A stretch of 9,632 bases of DNA, from contig JAJAYH010000245.1 in assembly GCA_026786325.1 (NCBI GenBank), forward strand, positions 1-9,632, given 5' to 3'. Under the pieces are notes generated by a model. It worked only from the letters and a program-made list of their open reading frames with translations. It made no database searches and had not been told where the DNA came from. Below, piece after piece: positions 1-6,770 of this stretch (positions within the stretch are counted from its first letter, which is position 1; the number at the start of each line of letters is the position of its first letter). This stretch comes from Alkalinema sp. CAN_BIN05 (lineage in GTDB: Bacteria > Cyanobacteriota > Cyanobacteriia > Leptolyngbyales > Leptolyngbyaceae). A program made the translations under genes and the position numbers.

Positions 1-342
1 AGTCCACCAACGGAACATGCATGGGTTGAGCTAGAATCTTGTCGGATTGATCCTAATTTGCGTTTTCTGAAGAAGACGGCTAAAGAATTGTTCTATTTTT
101 CAGCCCATTACTTGACAGTAGAAGACCTCAAGGAAACGGTTGAAGAAGCCAAAGAAGATTATCCCGAAGACGATCCATTGCCGATCTATGGAAAGATGCC
201 CTACGAATATTATGGTGATGTGATGTTAGGAGATAAGCCTTATCAAGATGCTTACGAAGCTGCAAAAACAAAATGTCGAGAGTTCGATCGTCCATCTGGC
301 CCAGTCAAACGTGCGACTAAGCAAGATCAAAATCCAGAATAA
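1..342 (+). CDS. 3' end of an unrecognised acidic protein (partial)
   Basis: The reading frame is open from the first base of the window to a TAA at 340-342, giving 113 residues; the true start lies upstream. A TTG at 58 could serve as a start, but the coding frame continues above it without a stop, so I treat this as a truncated gene. The visible part is soluble and has no membrane segment. It has an acidic stretch (ETVEEAKEDYPEDDPLP, about residues 45-61 of the fragment), an aromatic cluster (MPYEYYGD) and a basic C-terminus. I recognise no family. The next gene starts 46 bp downstream on the same strand, so co-transcription is possible but not shown. The compositional pattern looks like real protein, and the frame is open for the whole 342 nt. 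Confidence 0.6.
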   Translation, partial: SPPTEHAWVELESCRIDPNLRFLKKTAKELFYFSAHYLTVEDLKETVEEAKEDYPEDDPLPIYGKMPYEYYGDVMLGDKPYQDAYEAAKTKCREFDRPSGPVKRATKQDQNPE

Positions 343-388
343 CAAAATCTACGATCGCACCACTCAGAAACAGTCTGGATTGATTGCA

Positions 389-1402
389 ATGGCGAAAAAA
401 GGAAACGATAGAGCAGACCAAGATAGCCCGTGGAAGCTGATTCTAAGGCAATATTTTCAAGAGGCGATGGAATTCTTCTTCCTCGATATTGCTGACCAAA
501 TTGATTGGACAAAACCGATCGAATTTCTTGACAAAGAGTTCCAACAACTTACACCCGATTCAGAAATTGGCAAACGGTTTGCAGATCAATTAGTTAGAGT
601 ATATCAAAAAGGTGGGAATTCAATCATTCTTCTGATTCATCTTGAAGTCCAAGCCGAACCAGAAGAGATCTTTCCAGAGCGGATTTTCACCTATTTACTA
701 CGCATTTTTGATTACTTCCATCAACCGCCGATTAGTCTGGCGATTCTTTGTGATTCTGATGCAAAATGGCGACCAAATCAATATGGTTTCACAACATTTG
801 GAAGTTCTCTGCAATTCAATTTCACTTCGGTTAAATTGTTGGATTATGCGGTGCAACGGGATGAACTGGAATCAAGTCAGAATGTCTTTGCAACTGTGGT
901 GATGACGCATTTGAAGGCTCAAGAGACGAAAAGTAACCCAATGGCCCGAAAACAGTGGAAGCTAGCTTTAATAAAACGGCTCTATGAGCGGGGTTACGAT
1001 CGATCGTATATACTAAATCTATTCAAATTCACCGATTGGCTCCTTATATTACCGGAAGAATTAAAGTTTTCGTTTTGGGAGGAGTTAAGAATCTATGAGG
1101 AGGAACGTCAGATGCCTTATATTACCAGTGTTGAACAGATTGGCTACGATCGGGGAGTCAGAGAAGCAGACCAACGATTGCAAGAACAATTACTAGAAGC
1201 TCAACGATCGCAAGAACGATTGCTAAATGCCCAACGATCGCTCCTTGTTCGACAACTGACTCGTAAGATTGGACCCATGCCTAGTGACACGATCGATCGG
1301 ATTAATACTGTGCCGATCGATCAACTAGAATCTCTCGGTGAAGCACTATTCGATTTTGAGTCGATCGTAGACCTAACCACTTGGTTAGACAATCAGGGCT
1401 AA
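389..1402 (+). CDS. Rpn-family PD-(D/E)XK nuclease-like protein with C-terminal DUF4351 domain
   Basis: This 337-residue protein follows the layout of the cyanobacterial Rpn/transposase_31-like family. The N-terminal DSPWK segment (residues 12-16) leads to FLDKE (47-51, candidate active-site Asp48) and the strand LLIHLEVQ (81-88), whose E86-x-Q88 is the (D/E)xK-type signature in this family. Next come the helix FPERIFTYLLRIFDYF and the segment SLAILCDSDAKWRP (116-129). Residues 262-290 form a Gln/Arg-rich coiled coil built on a 10-residue repeat. The C-terminus (about 286-335, RQLTRKIGPMP...LGEALFDF...LTTWL) matches DUF4351. Members are thought to be DNA endonucleases linked to recombination, and are often many-copy in cyanobacteria; activity here is inferred. 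I chose the ATG at 389 because family members begin shortly before DSPWK; an in-frame ATG at 248 would overlap the preceding gene by 95 nt. No strong ribosome binding site is visible. Confidence 0.88.
   Translation: MAKKGNDRADQDSPWKLILRQYFQEAMEFFFLDIADQIDWTKPIEFLDKEFQQLTPDSEIGKRFADQLVRVYQKGGNSIILLIHLEVQAEPEEIFPERIFTYLLRIFDYFHQPPISLAILCDSDAKWRPNQYGFTTFGSSLQFNFTSVKLLDYAVQRDELESSQNVFATVVMTHLKAQETKSNPMARKQWKLALIKRLYERGYDRSYILNLFKFTDWLLILPEELKFSFWEELRIYEEERQMPYITSVEQIGYDRGVREADQRLQEQLLEAQRSQERLLNAQRSLLVRQLTRKIGPMPSDTIDRINTVPIDQLESLGEALFDFESIVDLTTWLDNQG
1172..1261 (+). repeat. 30-bp in-frame tandem repeat in the coiled-coil region
   Basis: Three 30-bp units start at 1172, 1202 and 1232, each beginning CAACGAT(C/T)G. 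The first two are close copies, encoding QRLQEQLLEA and QRSQERLLNA. The third (QRSLLVRQLT) keeps only its start and runs into the DUF4351 domain. The unit is ten codons, so copy-number change would keep the frame and alter only the linker length. Confidence 0.7.
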
Positions 1403-1460
1403 TGATATATCTACTGTCAGCCTCTGACTAAGACAATAGGTTCTATAAGATGAATTAGTT

Positions 1461-1754
1461 CTACAACCAAGTTGAAGCCGATCGTAACAATTCGGGGATT
1501 TCATCATCGGGTTCAAATTCAAGCTGAGTTTCTCGCAATCCCAAATACCCTGACTCAGTGAATGAATTCAACATTCTCGCCAACGCAAACCAAACCTCCG
1601 ACTCGAATTCCCAATCTTTTTCTCGGTATGCCCGACATGATATGGAATTCATCGCCCAAAAATAACTATTACGTACAATAGAACCGCCCTTCTTAAAAGG
1701 CGGCACATCGTCTTTATGAATATACAAAATGCCGTCGCTGACTCTAGTCCGCAT
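1461..1754 (-). CDS. Small hypothetical protein or gene remnant (97 aa)
   Basis: An ATG-started frame of 97 codons, with an in-frame stop just upstream at 1773-1775, so it cannot be much longer. I do not recognise it. The middle (SCRAYREKDWEFESEVWFALARMLNSF, given in two parts here: SCRAYREKDWEF, then ESEVWFALARMLNSF) looks like an amphipathic helix and reads like real protein; the C-terminus is acidic, then STWL. The N-terminal segment DVPPFKKGG lies over an imperfect palindrome (1684-1703). It resembles what dispersed cyanobacterial repeats encode when translated, so the 5' third may be repeat-derived. No clear ribosome binding site precedes the ATG; a 12-bp palindrome AAACCTAGGTTT (1762-1773) lies just upstream. 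The ORF follows the RRM gene on the same strand after 48 bp. It could be a small genuine gene, a degenerate copy of something larger, or chance. Confidence 0.4.
   Translation of the reverse strand: MRTRVSDGILYIHKDDVPPFKKGGSIVRNSYFWAMNSISCRAYREKDWEFESEVWFALARMLNSFTESGYLGLRETQLEFEPDDEIPELLRSASTWL
1684..1703. repeat. Imperfect palindrome inside the small ORF
   Basis: The arms CCGCC (1684-1688) and GGCGG (1699-1703) flank a TTCTTAAAA core, with two more pairs after a mismatch. It resembles a degraded version of the CCCCCTT/AAGGGGG element at 6773-6791 in its C-rich arm, T/A core and G-rich arm. Relatedness is inference from this layout only. Confidence 0.4.
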
Positions 1755-1788
1755 GATGTCTAAACCTAGGTTTTACTTAACTCATTTC

Positions 1789-1818
1789 TAACGTCGCTGG
1801 CTCTAACGTCGCTGAAGA
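1789..1818. repeat. 15-bp tandem duplication across the RRM gene stop codon
   Basis: Two adjacent units, 1789-1803 and 1804-1818, share TAACGTCGCTG exactly. A further copy of the CGTCGCTG core lies at 1733-1740, inside the start of the small ORF. On the minus strand each tandem unit reads CAG CGA CGT TAG, so the QRR-stop end of the RRM gene is present twice in frame. Confidence 0.75.
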
Positions 1819-2207
1819 GTACCGCCATCGTTGCCACCATCGGACCAACCATTGCTCCGATCGACCCAATTGCGGGCTGGACGATCTGTTGTGGAGCGAT
1901 CGCCCACTGGACGATCGACCGACTTAACCGGGCGAGTCCCAGCCGTCATAACGGGCGTGGTGGCTTCCTTGGGTTTTGCTTTACTTGCCCGCAGATCACG
2001 GCCCATCCATTCGGCTTCGTTCAATTCTTCAATAGCTTTATCTTCCTGTTCATCCGTCTCCATTTCCACAAAGGCAAACCCTCGAGCCTGTCCTGTTTCA
2101 CGATCCATCGGAAGCTGAACCCGTTTAACCACACCATATTGGTTGAACACCTGTGTCAATTCATCGCTCGTAACGGTGTAAGACAAATTACCGATATAAA
2201 CAGACAT
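1803..2207 (-). CDS. RRM-type RNA-binding protein (cyanobacterial Rbp family)
   Basis: This 134-residue protein has one RNA recognition motif over about residues 1-80. RNP2 is VYIGNL (3-8) and RNP1 is RGFAFVEM (42-49), with the aromatic residues that stack on RNA bases in place. This is the size and layout of the cyanobacterial Rbp proteins, cytoplasmic RNA-binding proteins; some family members are cold-induced. The tail (residues 81-134) is not the usual pure Gly-rich type. It carries four Asp-Arg pairs (98-99, 103-104, 108-109, 116-117) and only a short Gly-rich end, finishing GGTLQRR. A weak Shine-Dalgarno (TAAGAG on the minus strand, 2217-2222) lies 9 nt before the ATG. A TATAAT box about 79 nt upstream suggests a leader of roughly 70 nt. 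It is divergent from the S9 peptidase gene. The tail's biased, CGATC-containing DNA suggests expansion by repeats. Confidence 0.93.
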   Translation of the reverse strand: MSVYIGNLSYTVTSDELTQVFNQYGVVKRVQLPMDRETGQARGFAFVEMETDEQEDKAIEELNEAEWMGRDLRASKAKPKEATTPVMTAGTRPVKSVDRPVGDRSTTDRPARNWVDRSNGWSDGGNDGGTLQRR

Positions 2208-2285
2208 AACAAAAAACTCTTAAGACGACTAAATCTGACGATTCTAGGAGTACATCGTACCCGAGGAATACCGTACCATGGGGTG

Positions 2286-2293
2286 ATTATAAC
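2286..2293. promoter_or_regulatory. Divergent promoter region with a shared -10 element
   Basis: The sequence ATTATAAC reads TATAAT on the minus strand (2286-2291) and TATAAC on the plus strand (2288-2293). It lies inside an inverted repeat TGGG...CCCA. The minus-strand match is a perfect -10 box for the RRM gene, but its -35 is poor. The plus-strand box would give the peptidase gene a leader of only about 20 nt. Two CGTACC copies (around 2256 and 2272) lie within the predicted RRM leader. Confidence 0.5.
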
Positions 2294-2320
2294 CCATCGA
2301 GCAATCTGGATTTTAAACTT

Positions 2321-4318
2321 ATGACAGTGCCAGTGACAAAAACAACCGCTCCCTTTGGCACTTGGCGATCGCCGATCACCTCTGAATTGATTGTGGCGGG
2401 GAGCATTGGGCTTGGACCGCTGCTGCTGGACGGCGATCGGCTACTTTGGACGGAGGCTAGACCCACGGAAGCCGGACGCAATGCCCTTTGTCAGTCACTG
2501 CTGTCGAATCCCGACTTAATTTCTGAGCTGACAACTGCGCCCTTTAATATTCGGACAAGAGTTCATGAATATGGCGGTGGGGCGTTTCTGGCGATCGCAA
2601 ATCAGATTTATGCAGTAAATTACATCGATCAACGTATTTACAAAATTACAGCAGACGCTGAGCCAAAGGCAATTACGATCGAGATTGCCTATCGCTATGC
2701 TGATTTTATTTTGGATGCGGGCCACGATCGGTTGATTAGTGTTCGGGAAGATCACAGCCGCGAAGATCACACCAGTGCTGAGGCTCATGAACCCAAAAAT
2801 GAACTGGTGGCGATCGATCTTAAAAATCCCAATGCCCCGCAAATTGTTCTGGCCACAGGTCATGATTTTTATGCCTCACCTTGTTTGAGTGCGGATGGGA
2901 AATGGTTAGTCTGGCTGACTTGGGATCATCCGAGAATGCCGTGGGAAGGGACAGAATTGTGGATGGCGGCGATCAACGAAGATGGCACGATCGGTACGCC
3001 CAATTTAATTGCAGGCAGCAGCACCGAATCAATTTTTCAGCCGCTGTGGGCCGATGACGGAATATTGTATTTTGTGAGCGATCGGACGGGCTGGTGGAAT
3101 CTTTATCGTTGGCATCCAGCGAATCTGGCAGATAATCCAAGCCATCCCGGTGAAATCGAAGCCATTTGTCCAAAAGAAGCAGAATTTGGGCAACCCCAAT
3201 GGGTCTTTGGCATGTCGAGTTATGGACTGCGTAATCAGAATGAGCTAATTGCGACCTACAGCGAAAATGGTCTTCAAAAGTTGGCGAGTCTTAATCTCAA
3301 AACCCTAGAGCTAGTCGAGATTCCTACGCCTTACAGTTCAATTTCTGGTTTGCGGGTGGGCGATCGGACCTTAGCATTCCAGGGGGGATCCGCAACTCAG
3401 CCGACGGCGCTGGTGACGATAGATTTGGAGACGCTGAAAATTATGGTGATTCGCAAGGCCAGCACGTTGTCGGTGGATGTGAACTATTTGTCGATTCCAG
3501 AGCCGATCGAGTTCCCAACAGAAAATGGATTAACAGCTCACGGATTCTACTATCCCCCAACCAACGGCGACTTTGAAGCGGATCCAAATGAACGACCTCC
3601 GTTGTTGGTGAAAAGCCATGGCGGCCCAACAGCCGCAACGGAAGCATCGTTTAATTTGCGGGTGCAATATTGGACGAGTCGGGGCTTTGGGATTTTGGAT
3701 GTGAATTATGGTGGGAGTACGGGTTATGGTCGAGCTTACCGTGAGCGACTCGATGGCAATTGGGGCATTGTGGATGTGGCGGATTGTGCGAATGGGGCGA
3801 AATATTTGGCGGATCAAGGACGAGTGGATGGCGATCGGCTAGTGATTAATGGCAGCAGTGCGGGAGGTTACACAACCCTGGCAGCGCTTGCCTTTACGGA
3901 TGTCTTTAAAGCCGGGGCCAGCTACTACGGGGTTAGCGATCTGACGGTGTTGGCAGAAGATACCCACAAGTTTGAATCGCGCTATATGAATAGTCTGATT
4001 GGGGCATATCCGGCTCAGGCTGATGTGTATAGGAGCCGATCGCCAATTAATGCGATCGATCAACTGTCTTGCCCAATTATTTTTTTCCAGGGTGATGAAG
4101 ATAAAATTGTTCCGCCGAATCAAGCTGAATTAATGGTGAATGCGCTGAAGGAGAAGGGTTTGCCTGTGGCGTATTTATTGTTTGAGGGGGAGCAGCATGG
4201 CTTCCGAAAGGCGGAAAATATCAGACGATCGATCGATGGGGAGTTTTATTTTTATTCCCGAGTATTCGGGTTTAAACCTGCGGAGGATTTGCCGGAGATT
4301 CCGATCGCGAATCTGTAA
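2321..4318 (+). CDS. S9 family serine peptidase (acylaminoacyl-peptidase/S9C-like)
   Basis: At 665 residues this is full length for a two-domain S9 peptidase. The N-terminal part (about 1-400) is the propeller domain that gates access to the active site; it opens with the typical APFGTWRSPIT (10-20) and has VHEYGGGAF (81-89). The C-terminal alpha/beta hydrolase (about 420-655) has the oxyanion-side HGGPT (433-437) and NYGGSTGYGR. The nucleophile elbow is GSSAGG with Ser513, the acid is Asp594 in GDEDKIVP, and the base is His626 in EQHGF, so the triad is complete. Such enzymes cleave short peptides or acylated N-terminal residues; the exact specificity cannot be read here. There is no signal peptide, so it is probably cytoplasmic. 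Nothing is truncated. No good Shine-Dalgarno precedes the ATG; the start is supported by family N-termini. It is transcribed away from the RRM gene and probably alone, with hairpins following the stop. Confidence 0.94.
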   Translation: MTVPVTKTTAPFGTWRSPITSELIVAGSIGLGPLLLDGDRLLWTEARPTEAGRNALCQSLLSNPDLISELTTAPFNIRTRVHEYGGGAFLAIANQIYAVNYIDQRIYKITADAEPKAITIEIAYRYADFILDAGHDRLISVREDHSREDHTSAEAHEPKNELVAIDLKNPNAPQIVLATGHDFYASPCLSADGKWLVWLTWDHPRMPWEGTELWMAAINEDGTIGTPNLIAGSSTESIFQPLWADDGILYFVSDRTGWWNLYRWHPANLADNPSHPGEIEAICPKEAEFGQPQWVFGMSSYGLRNQNELIATYSENGLQKLASLNLKTLELVEIPTPYSSISGLRVGDRTLAFQGGSATQPTALVTIDLETLKIMVIRKASTLSVDVNYLSIPEPIEFPTENGLTAHGFYYPPTNGDFEADPNERPPLLVKSHGGPTAATEASFNLRVQYWTSRGFGILDVNYGGSTGYGRAYRERLDGNWGIVDVADCANGAKYLADQGRVDGDRLVINGSSAGGYTTLAALAFTDVFKAGASYYGVSDLTVLAEDTHKFESRYMNSLIGAYPAQADVYRSRSPINAIDQLSCPIIFFQGDEDKIVPPNQAELMVNALKEKGLPVAYLLFEGEQHGFRKAENIRRSIDGEFYFYSRVFGFKPAEDLPEIPIANL

Positions 4319-4322
4319 GAAC

Positions 4323-4385
4323 AAATTAGTCGGCTAATTTAGACAGCCAAATCAGCGAGGGGCAGAGAATTATTTTCTGCCTCTT
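4323..4385 (+). terminator. Two tandem hairpins after the S9 peptidase gene
   Basis: The first hairpin is AAATTAG/CTAATTT (4323-4340) with a 4-nt loop. The second is a 10-bp stem, GAGGGGCAGA (4357-4366) with TCTGCCTCTT (4376-4385) including two G-T pairs, and a 9-nt loop. No T-run follows the second stem, so it is not a textbook intrinsic terminator. Its place just after the stop and before the tRNA suggests termination or 3'-end protection. Confidence 0.45.
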
Positions 4386-4432
4386 GCTAAATGAGAGATT
4401 ATCTGTGATTATACATAAGGCTTAAAAAGCAC

Positions 4433-4505
4433 GGATGACTGGCGCAATCGGTAGCGCATCGGACTCTTAATCCGCTGGTTCTGGGTTCGAGTCCCAGGTC
4501 ATCCA
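4433..4505 (+). tRNA. trnK: tRNA-Lys, anticodon CUU
   Basis: All arms can be drawn by eye. The acceptor stem is GGATGAC (4433-4439) with GTCATCC (4498-4504), discriminator A4505. The D-arm is GCGC/GCGC around a loop containing GG. The anticodon loop CTCTTAA has CTT at 4466-4468, which reads AAG (lysine). The variable loop is TGGTT and the T-arm is CTGGG TTCGAGT CCCAG. CCA is not encoded, as is usual in cyanobacteria. The top anticodon-stem pair (T4459 with C4475) is mismatched. A TATACA box at 4410-4415 lies about 18 nt before the gene and could be its -10; I see no convincing -35. Confidence 0.92.
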
Positions 4506-4538
4506 TAGTTTGAATTGAGAATGGTGAAAGTTTGAGGG

Positions 4539-4543
4539 AAGGA
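4539..4543 (+). promoter_or_regulatory. Ribosome binding site that supports the GTG start of ispD
   Basis: AAGGA lies 8 nt before the GTG at 4552. It supports this start, since no ATG precedes the conserved N-terminal strand. Confidence 0.7.
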
Positions 4544-4551
4544 TTGGCGTT

Positions 4552-5229
4552 GTGCATTTATTGATTCCTTCGGCGGGTTCGGGGCGGCGGATGGCTAGCG
4601 ATCGTAACAAAATGTTGTTGCTGGTGAATGGTCGTTCTATTTTGGCTTGGACGCTGTTAATTGCGGAACGATCGCAGAGTATTCGGTGGATTGGTATTGT
4701 CGGGCAGCCCCATGATTTTGAAGATTTTCAGACCATTGTTGATTCATTAGCACTTACTAAACCTGTTGTATTGATTGTAGGCGGTGATACTCGTCAAGCC
4801 TCGGTATATAATGGCTTGAAAGCGCTGCCGAATGATGCTCGTCAGGTGTTAATTCATGATGGAGCAAGGTGTTTGGCGACGGCAGATTTGTTCGATCGCT
4901 GTGCGGCGGCGCTTCAAACTGTGGATGGATTGATTGCGGCAATTTCAGTGAAAGATACAATTAAAGTAGTTGACGAAAATCGATTGATTGTGGAGACTCC
5001 CGATCGGGCAAATCTTTGGGCCGCACAGACTCCGCAAGGGTTTCAAGTTGAGTTATTGAAAAAGTGTCATGCTGAAGCGGAAGAAAAGGGTTGGAGTGTG
5101 ACCGATGATGCGGCGTTGTTTGAAAAATGTGGATTGCCCGTTCACATTGTATTAGGCGAAGAAACGAATCTAAAAGTGACGACTCCGGTCGATTTGACAA
5201 TAGCGGCCTTCATTTTGAGCGATCGTTAA
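4552..5229 (+). CDS. ispD: 2-C-methyl-D-erythritol 4-phosphate cytidylyltransferase
   Basis: IspD joins CTP to 2-C-methyl-D-erythritol 4-phosphate, forming CDP-methylerythritol, the third step of the non-mevalonate isoprenoid route that feeds carotenoids, phytol and quinones in cyanobacteria. It is a soluble homodimer. The 225 residues are normal length. The CTP loop PSAGSGRRM (6-14) carries Arg13 and Lys20, matching the catalytic Arg20 and Lys27 of the E. coli enzyme. HDGAR (102-106) matches the substrate-binding Asp106/Arg109 region, and NLKVT (206-210) carries Lys208, matching Lys213. VKDTIKVV, TPQGF and TDDAALFE are also family blocks. Translation starts at GTG with a good Shine-Dalgarno. 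It lies 46 bp after the tRNA and converges on the minus-strand gene ending at 5368, with 138 bp between. In position 7, Ser replaces the more usual Ala of the AAG motif; I expect activity to be intact. Confidence 0.97.
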   Translation: MHLLIPSAGSGRRMASDRNKMLLLVNGRSILAWTLLIAERSQSIRWIGIVGQPHDFEDFQTIVDSLALTKPVVLIVGGDTRQASVYNGLKALPNDARQVLIHDGARCLATADLFDRCAAALQTVDGLIAAISVKDTIKVVDENRLIVETPDRANLWAAQTPQGFQVELLKKCHAEAEEKGWSVTDDAALFEKCGLPVHIVLGEETNLKVTTPVDLTIAAFILSDR

Positions 5230-5318
5230 ATCGAAGAATATTAAAAGTTCCAATACTCAATGTTCAAGTTTTTGAATTTGGAGATTGAAACTCACTTCTA
5301 TTTTCCGATCGCTCTACG

Positions 5319-5346
5319 ATTCTGGAGTGATAGATTCTGAAGTGAT
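5319..5346. repeat. Short direct repeat between the convergent genes
   Basis: ATTCTGGAGTGAT (5319-5331) and ATTCTGAAGTGAT (5334-5346) differ at one base, with period 15. A nearby CACTTC (5293-5298) can pair with GAAGTG in the second copy. No T-tailed hairpin is visible in the 138-bp convergent gap. Confidence 0.5.
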
Positions 5347-5367
5347 TGGAAGAAGTTATCCCATAAA

Positions 5368-6744
5368 CTACAAGGGCGATGGACTCGGCGGTAAACTCGG
5401 CATCACCTGACAAGCCCAAGCCATGACTTGCATTCCAGACTGCACGATCGCCCCCGTTCCCTGTTCGATCGATCGTCCTACTAAGGAAAATGGACCTAAT
5501 GCCATGGAACTTCGTACCGATTGAAGTTCCTGGGTTTGCCAATTGGATTGAATTCGTAAATTTCGCACCAGTAAGACCGCGATCGGAACCGCTGGGAAAG
5601 CTCTGGCTGTCGATTCTCCGGTTTGGAAGCCGGGAATATACCAATTATGGGTTTGAAGATAGGGATTATAAAACCAACGGCGATCGATATTTACCCAGCA
5701 ATACTCAAAACTCACTGAGATTTGAGAAGATTTAATAGTCTCAGTTTGTGATTGCGCGAAGATTTGTGCATTGACTAACTCCTGAAGTCGCCAATTACGG
5801 CCCACTAATGTAGTACGATCAAGAATGGGGGTTGCAATAGGCTGTTTAACTACAGTTTTGACTCTGGGTATCATGACCCGATCGTCGAAGTTCCGTTCTA
5901 GCAGTTCCTTGGGGCGGAAGCTGGCGATTTTTTGGGAGAGTTGATTGATTTGTAAGGTGGCAGGTTGGCGAATGGATTGGAGGAGATTGGAATTGCCTTC
6001 GGCTACGGATTGCAATAGCATTTCCCGTTTAAATTGAATGGGCGCTGCTTTATTTAATGCTTGGTCTATCTGGGGCGCAACGTCCTGGACAGCAATGCGA
6101 TCGAGAATCTCCGGTTGTTTTAATACCGCTGTCAAATCCTGCGGCAAGACCTGAAGTGCCCAAGGTTGATTGAGATCTAGGGCGATCGCACTTTTAACTG
6201 CGGCCCTAAAGACAGATTTAGTTTGCTCGGTGGTTTTACTTTGTTCTGCGATCGTCACCGTATAGCTCGTCCAATTGCTGGGTGCATCGGGACGATACCA
6301 ATTGCTCGGACTCGCGAACGATTGACAATAGGGAATCGGCGGCGCACCAATACGGGCACGGCCCATTTTACTATTTTTTAACCGCTCTTCTGCTTGATCC
6401 CGCATTCGACCAAAGAAAACTTGATCATTTTCAGTTGGACTTTGACTCATGCCACCCATGACGAGCATTTCGTACTGCTCTTCGACTTGATTACCATTTG
6501 GGGTAAAACGATTGGCATTAATTTGGGGAACTTGATTGACCAGTTGCGAGAATTCTTCAATGGCTAATGCATCAGAGAAATCGGTTTGGTTTGGTTGGCG
6601 AAAGTTTGCGATCGAAATGGGTGGACTCGCACCCGAATCAAAGGATAGAAAGGTCTCTGAATTGACGACGGAATTTTTGGTTTGATACAGGCTCAGGAAA
6701 TAGTCGTGGACTTGCTGCATCAGGTCGGTAATAGGGCTGCTCAT
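5368..6744 (-). CDS. Unknown protein, paralogue of the upstream 559-aa protein (458 aa)
   Basis: I do not recognise a named family. The start is supported by a Shine-Dalgarno (AGAAGG, 8 nt upstream). There is no signal peptide or membrane helix, so it is probably cytoplasmic. Residues 1-130 are mixed and polar. Residues 146-165 form block A (PSNWY...W...YTVTI). Residues 170-300 look helical, rich in Gln, Leu and Ala, and sit between blocks A and B. The C-terminal part repeats blocks of the neighbouring protein: ISVSFEY...IDRRW...W (B, 342-368), FPAVP...LLVRNLRIQS (C, 383-400), GPFSLVGR (D, 417-424) and GMQVMAW...MP (E, 437-449). The tail is Pro-rich (LPPSPSPL). It lies 97 bp downstream of the paralogue on the same strand and may share its transcript, although a palindromic repeat occupies the gap. 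Function unknown; two diverged copies side by side suggest partners in one assembly. Confidence 0.85.
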   Translation of the reverse strand: MSSPITDLMQQVHDYFLSLYQTKNSVVNSETFLSFDSGASPPISIANFRQPNQTDFSDALAIEEFSQLVNQVPQINANRFTPNGNQVEEQYEMLVMGGMSQSPTENDQVFFGRMRDQAEERLKNSKMGRARIGAPPIPYCQSFASPSNWYRPDAPSNWTSYTVTIAEQSKTTEQTKSVFRAAVKSAIALDLNQPWALQVLPQDLTAVLKQPEILDRIAVQDVAPQIDQALNKAAPIQFKREMLLQSVAEGNSNLLQSIRQPATLQINQLSQKIASFRPKELLERNFDDRVMIPRVKTVVKQPIATPILDRTTLVGRNWRLQELVNAQIFAQSQTETIKSSQISVSFEYCWVNIDRRWFYNPYLQTHNWYIPGFQTGESTARAFPAVPIAVLLVRNLRIQSNWQTQELQSVRSSMALGPFSLVGRSIEQGTGAIVQSGMQVMAWACQVMPSLPPSPSPL

Positions 6745-6770
6745 AGTAATTGCCTTCTTAGTGTTATCAA

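Noticed and set aside
248..388. Upstream ATG at 248 as the start of the Rpn-like protein
   Set aside because: It would overlap the preceding frame by 95 nt and add 47 residues that the family lacks; ATG 389 fits the usual N-terminus.
1762..1773. AAACCTAGGTTT palindrome as an operator
   Set aside because: It is short, lies between an RRM stop and a doubtful ORF, and has no promoter beside it.
1831..2118. Plus-strand frame opposite the RRM gene
   Set aside because: Ser/Arg-rich antisense of a clearly recognised gene; no ribosome binding site or protein-like pattern.
5263..5276. TTCAA/TTGAA hairpin after ispD as a terminator
   Set aside because: Only five A/T-rich pairs and no T-run; too weak to call.
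5264..5735. Frames on both strands over the end of the 458-codon gene
   Set aside because: The plus-strand frame at 5490-5735 and the second minus-strand frame at 5264-5644 are shadows; the 458-codon frame carries motifs shared with its paralogue.
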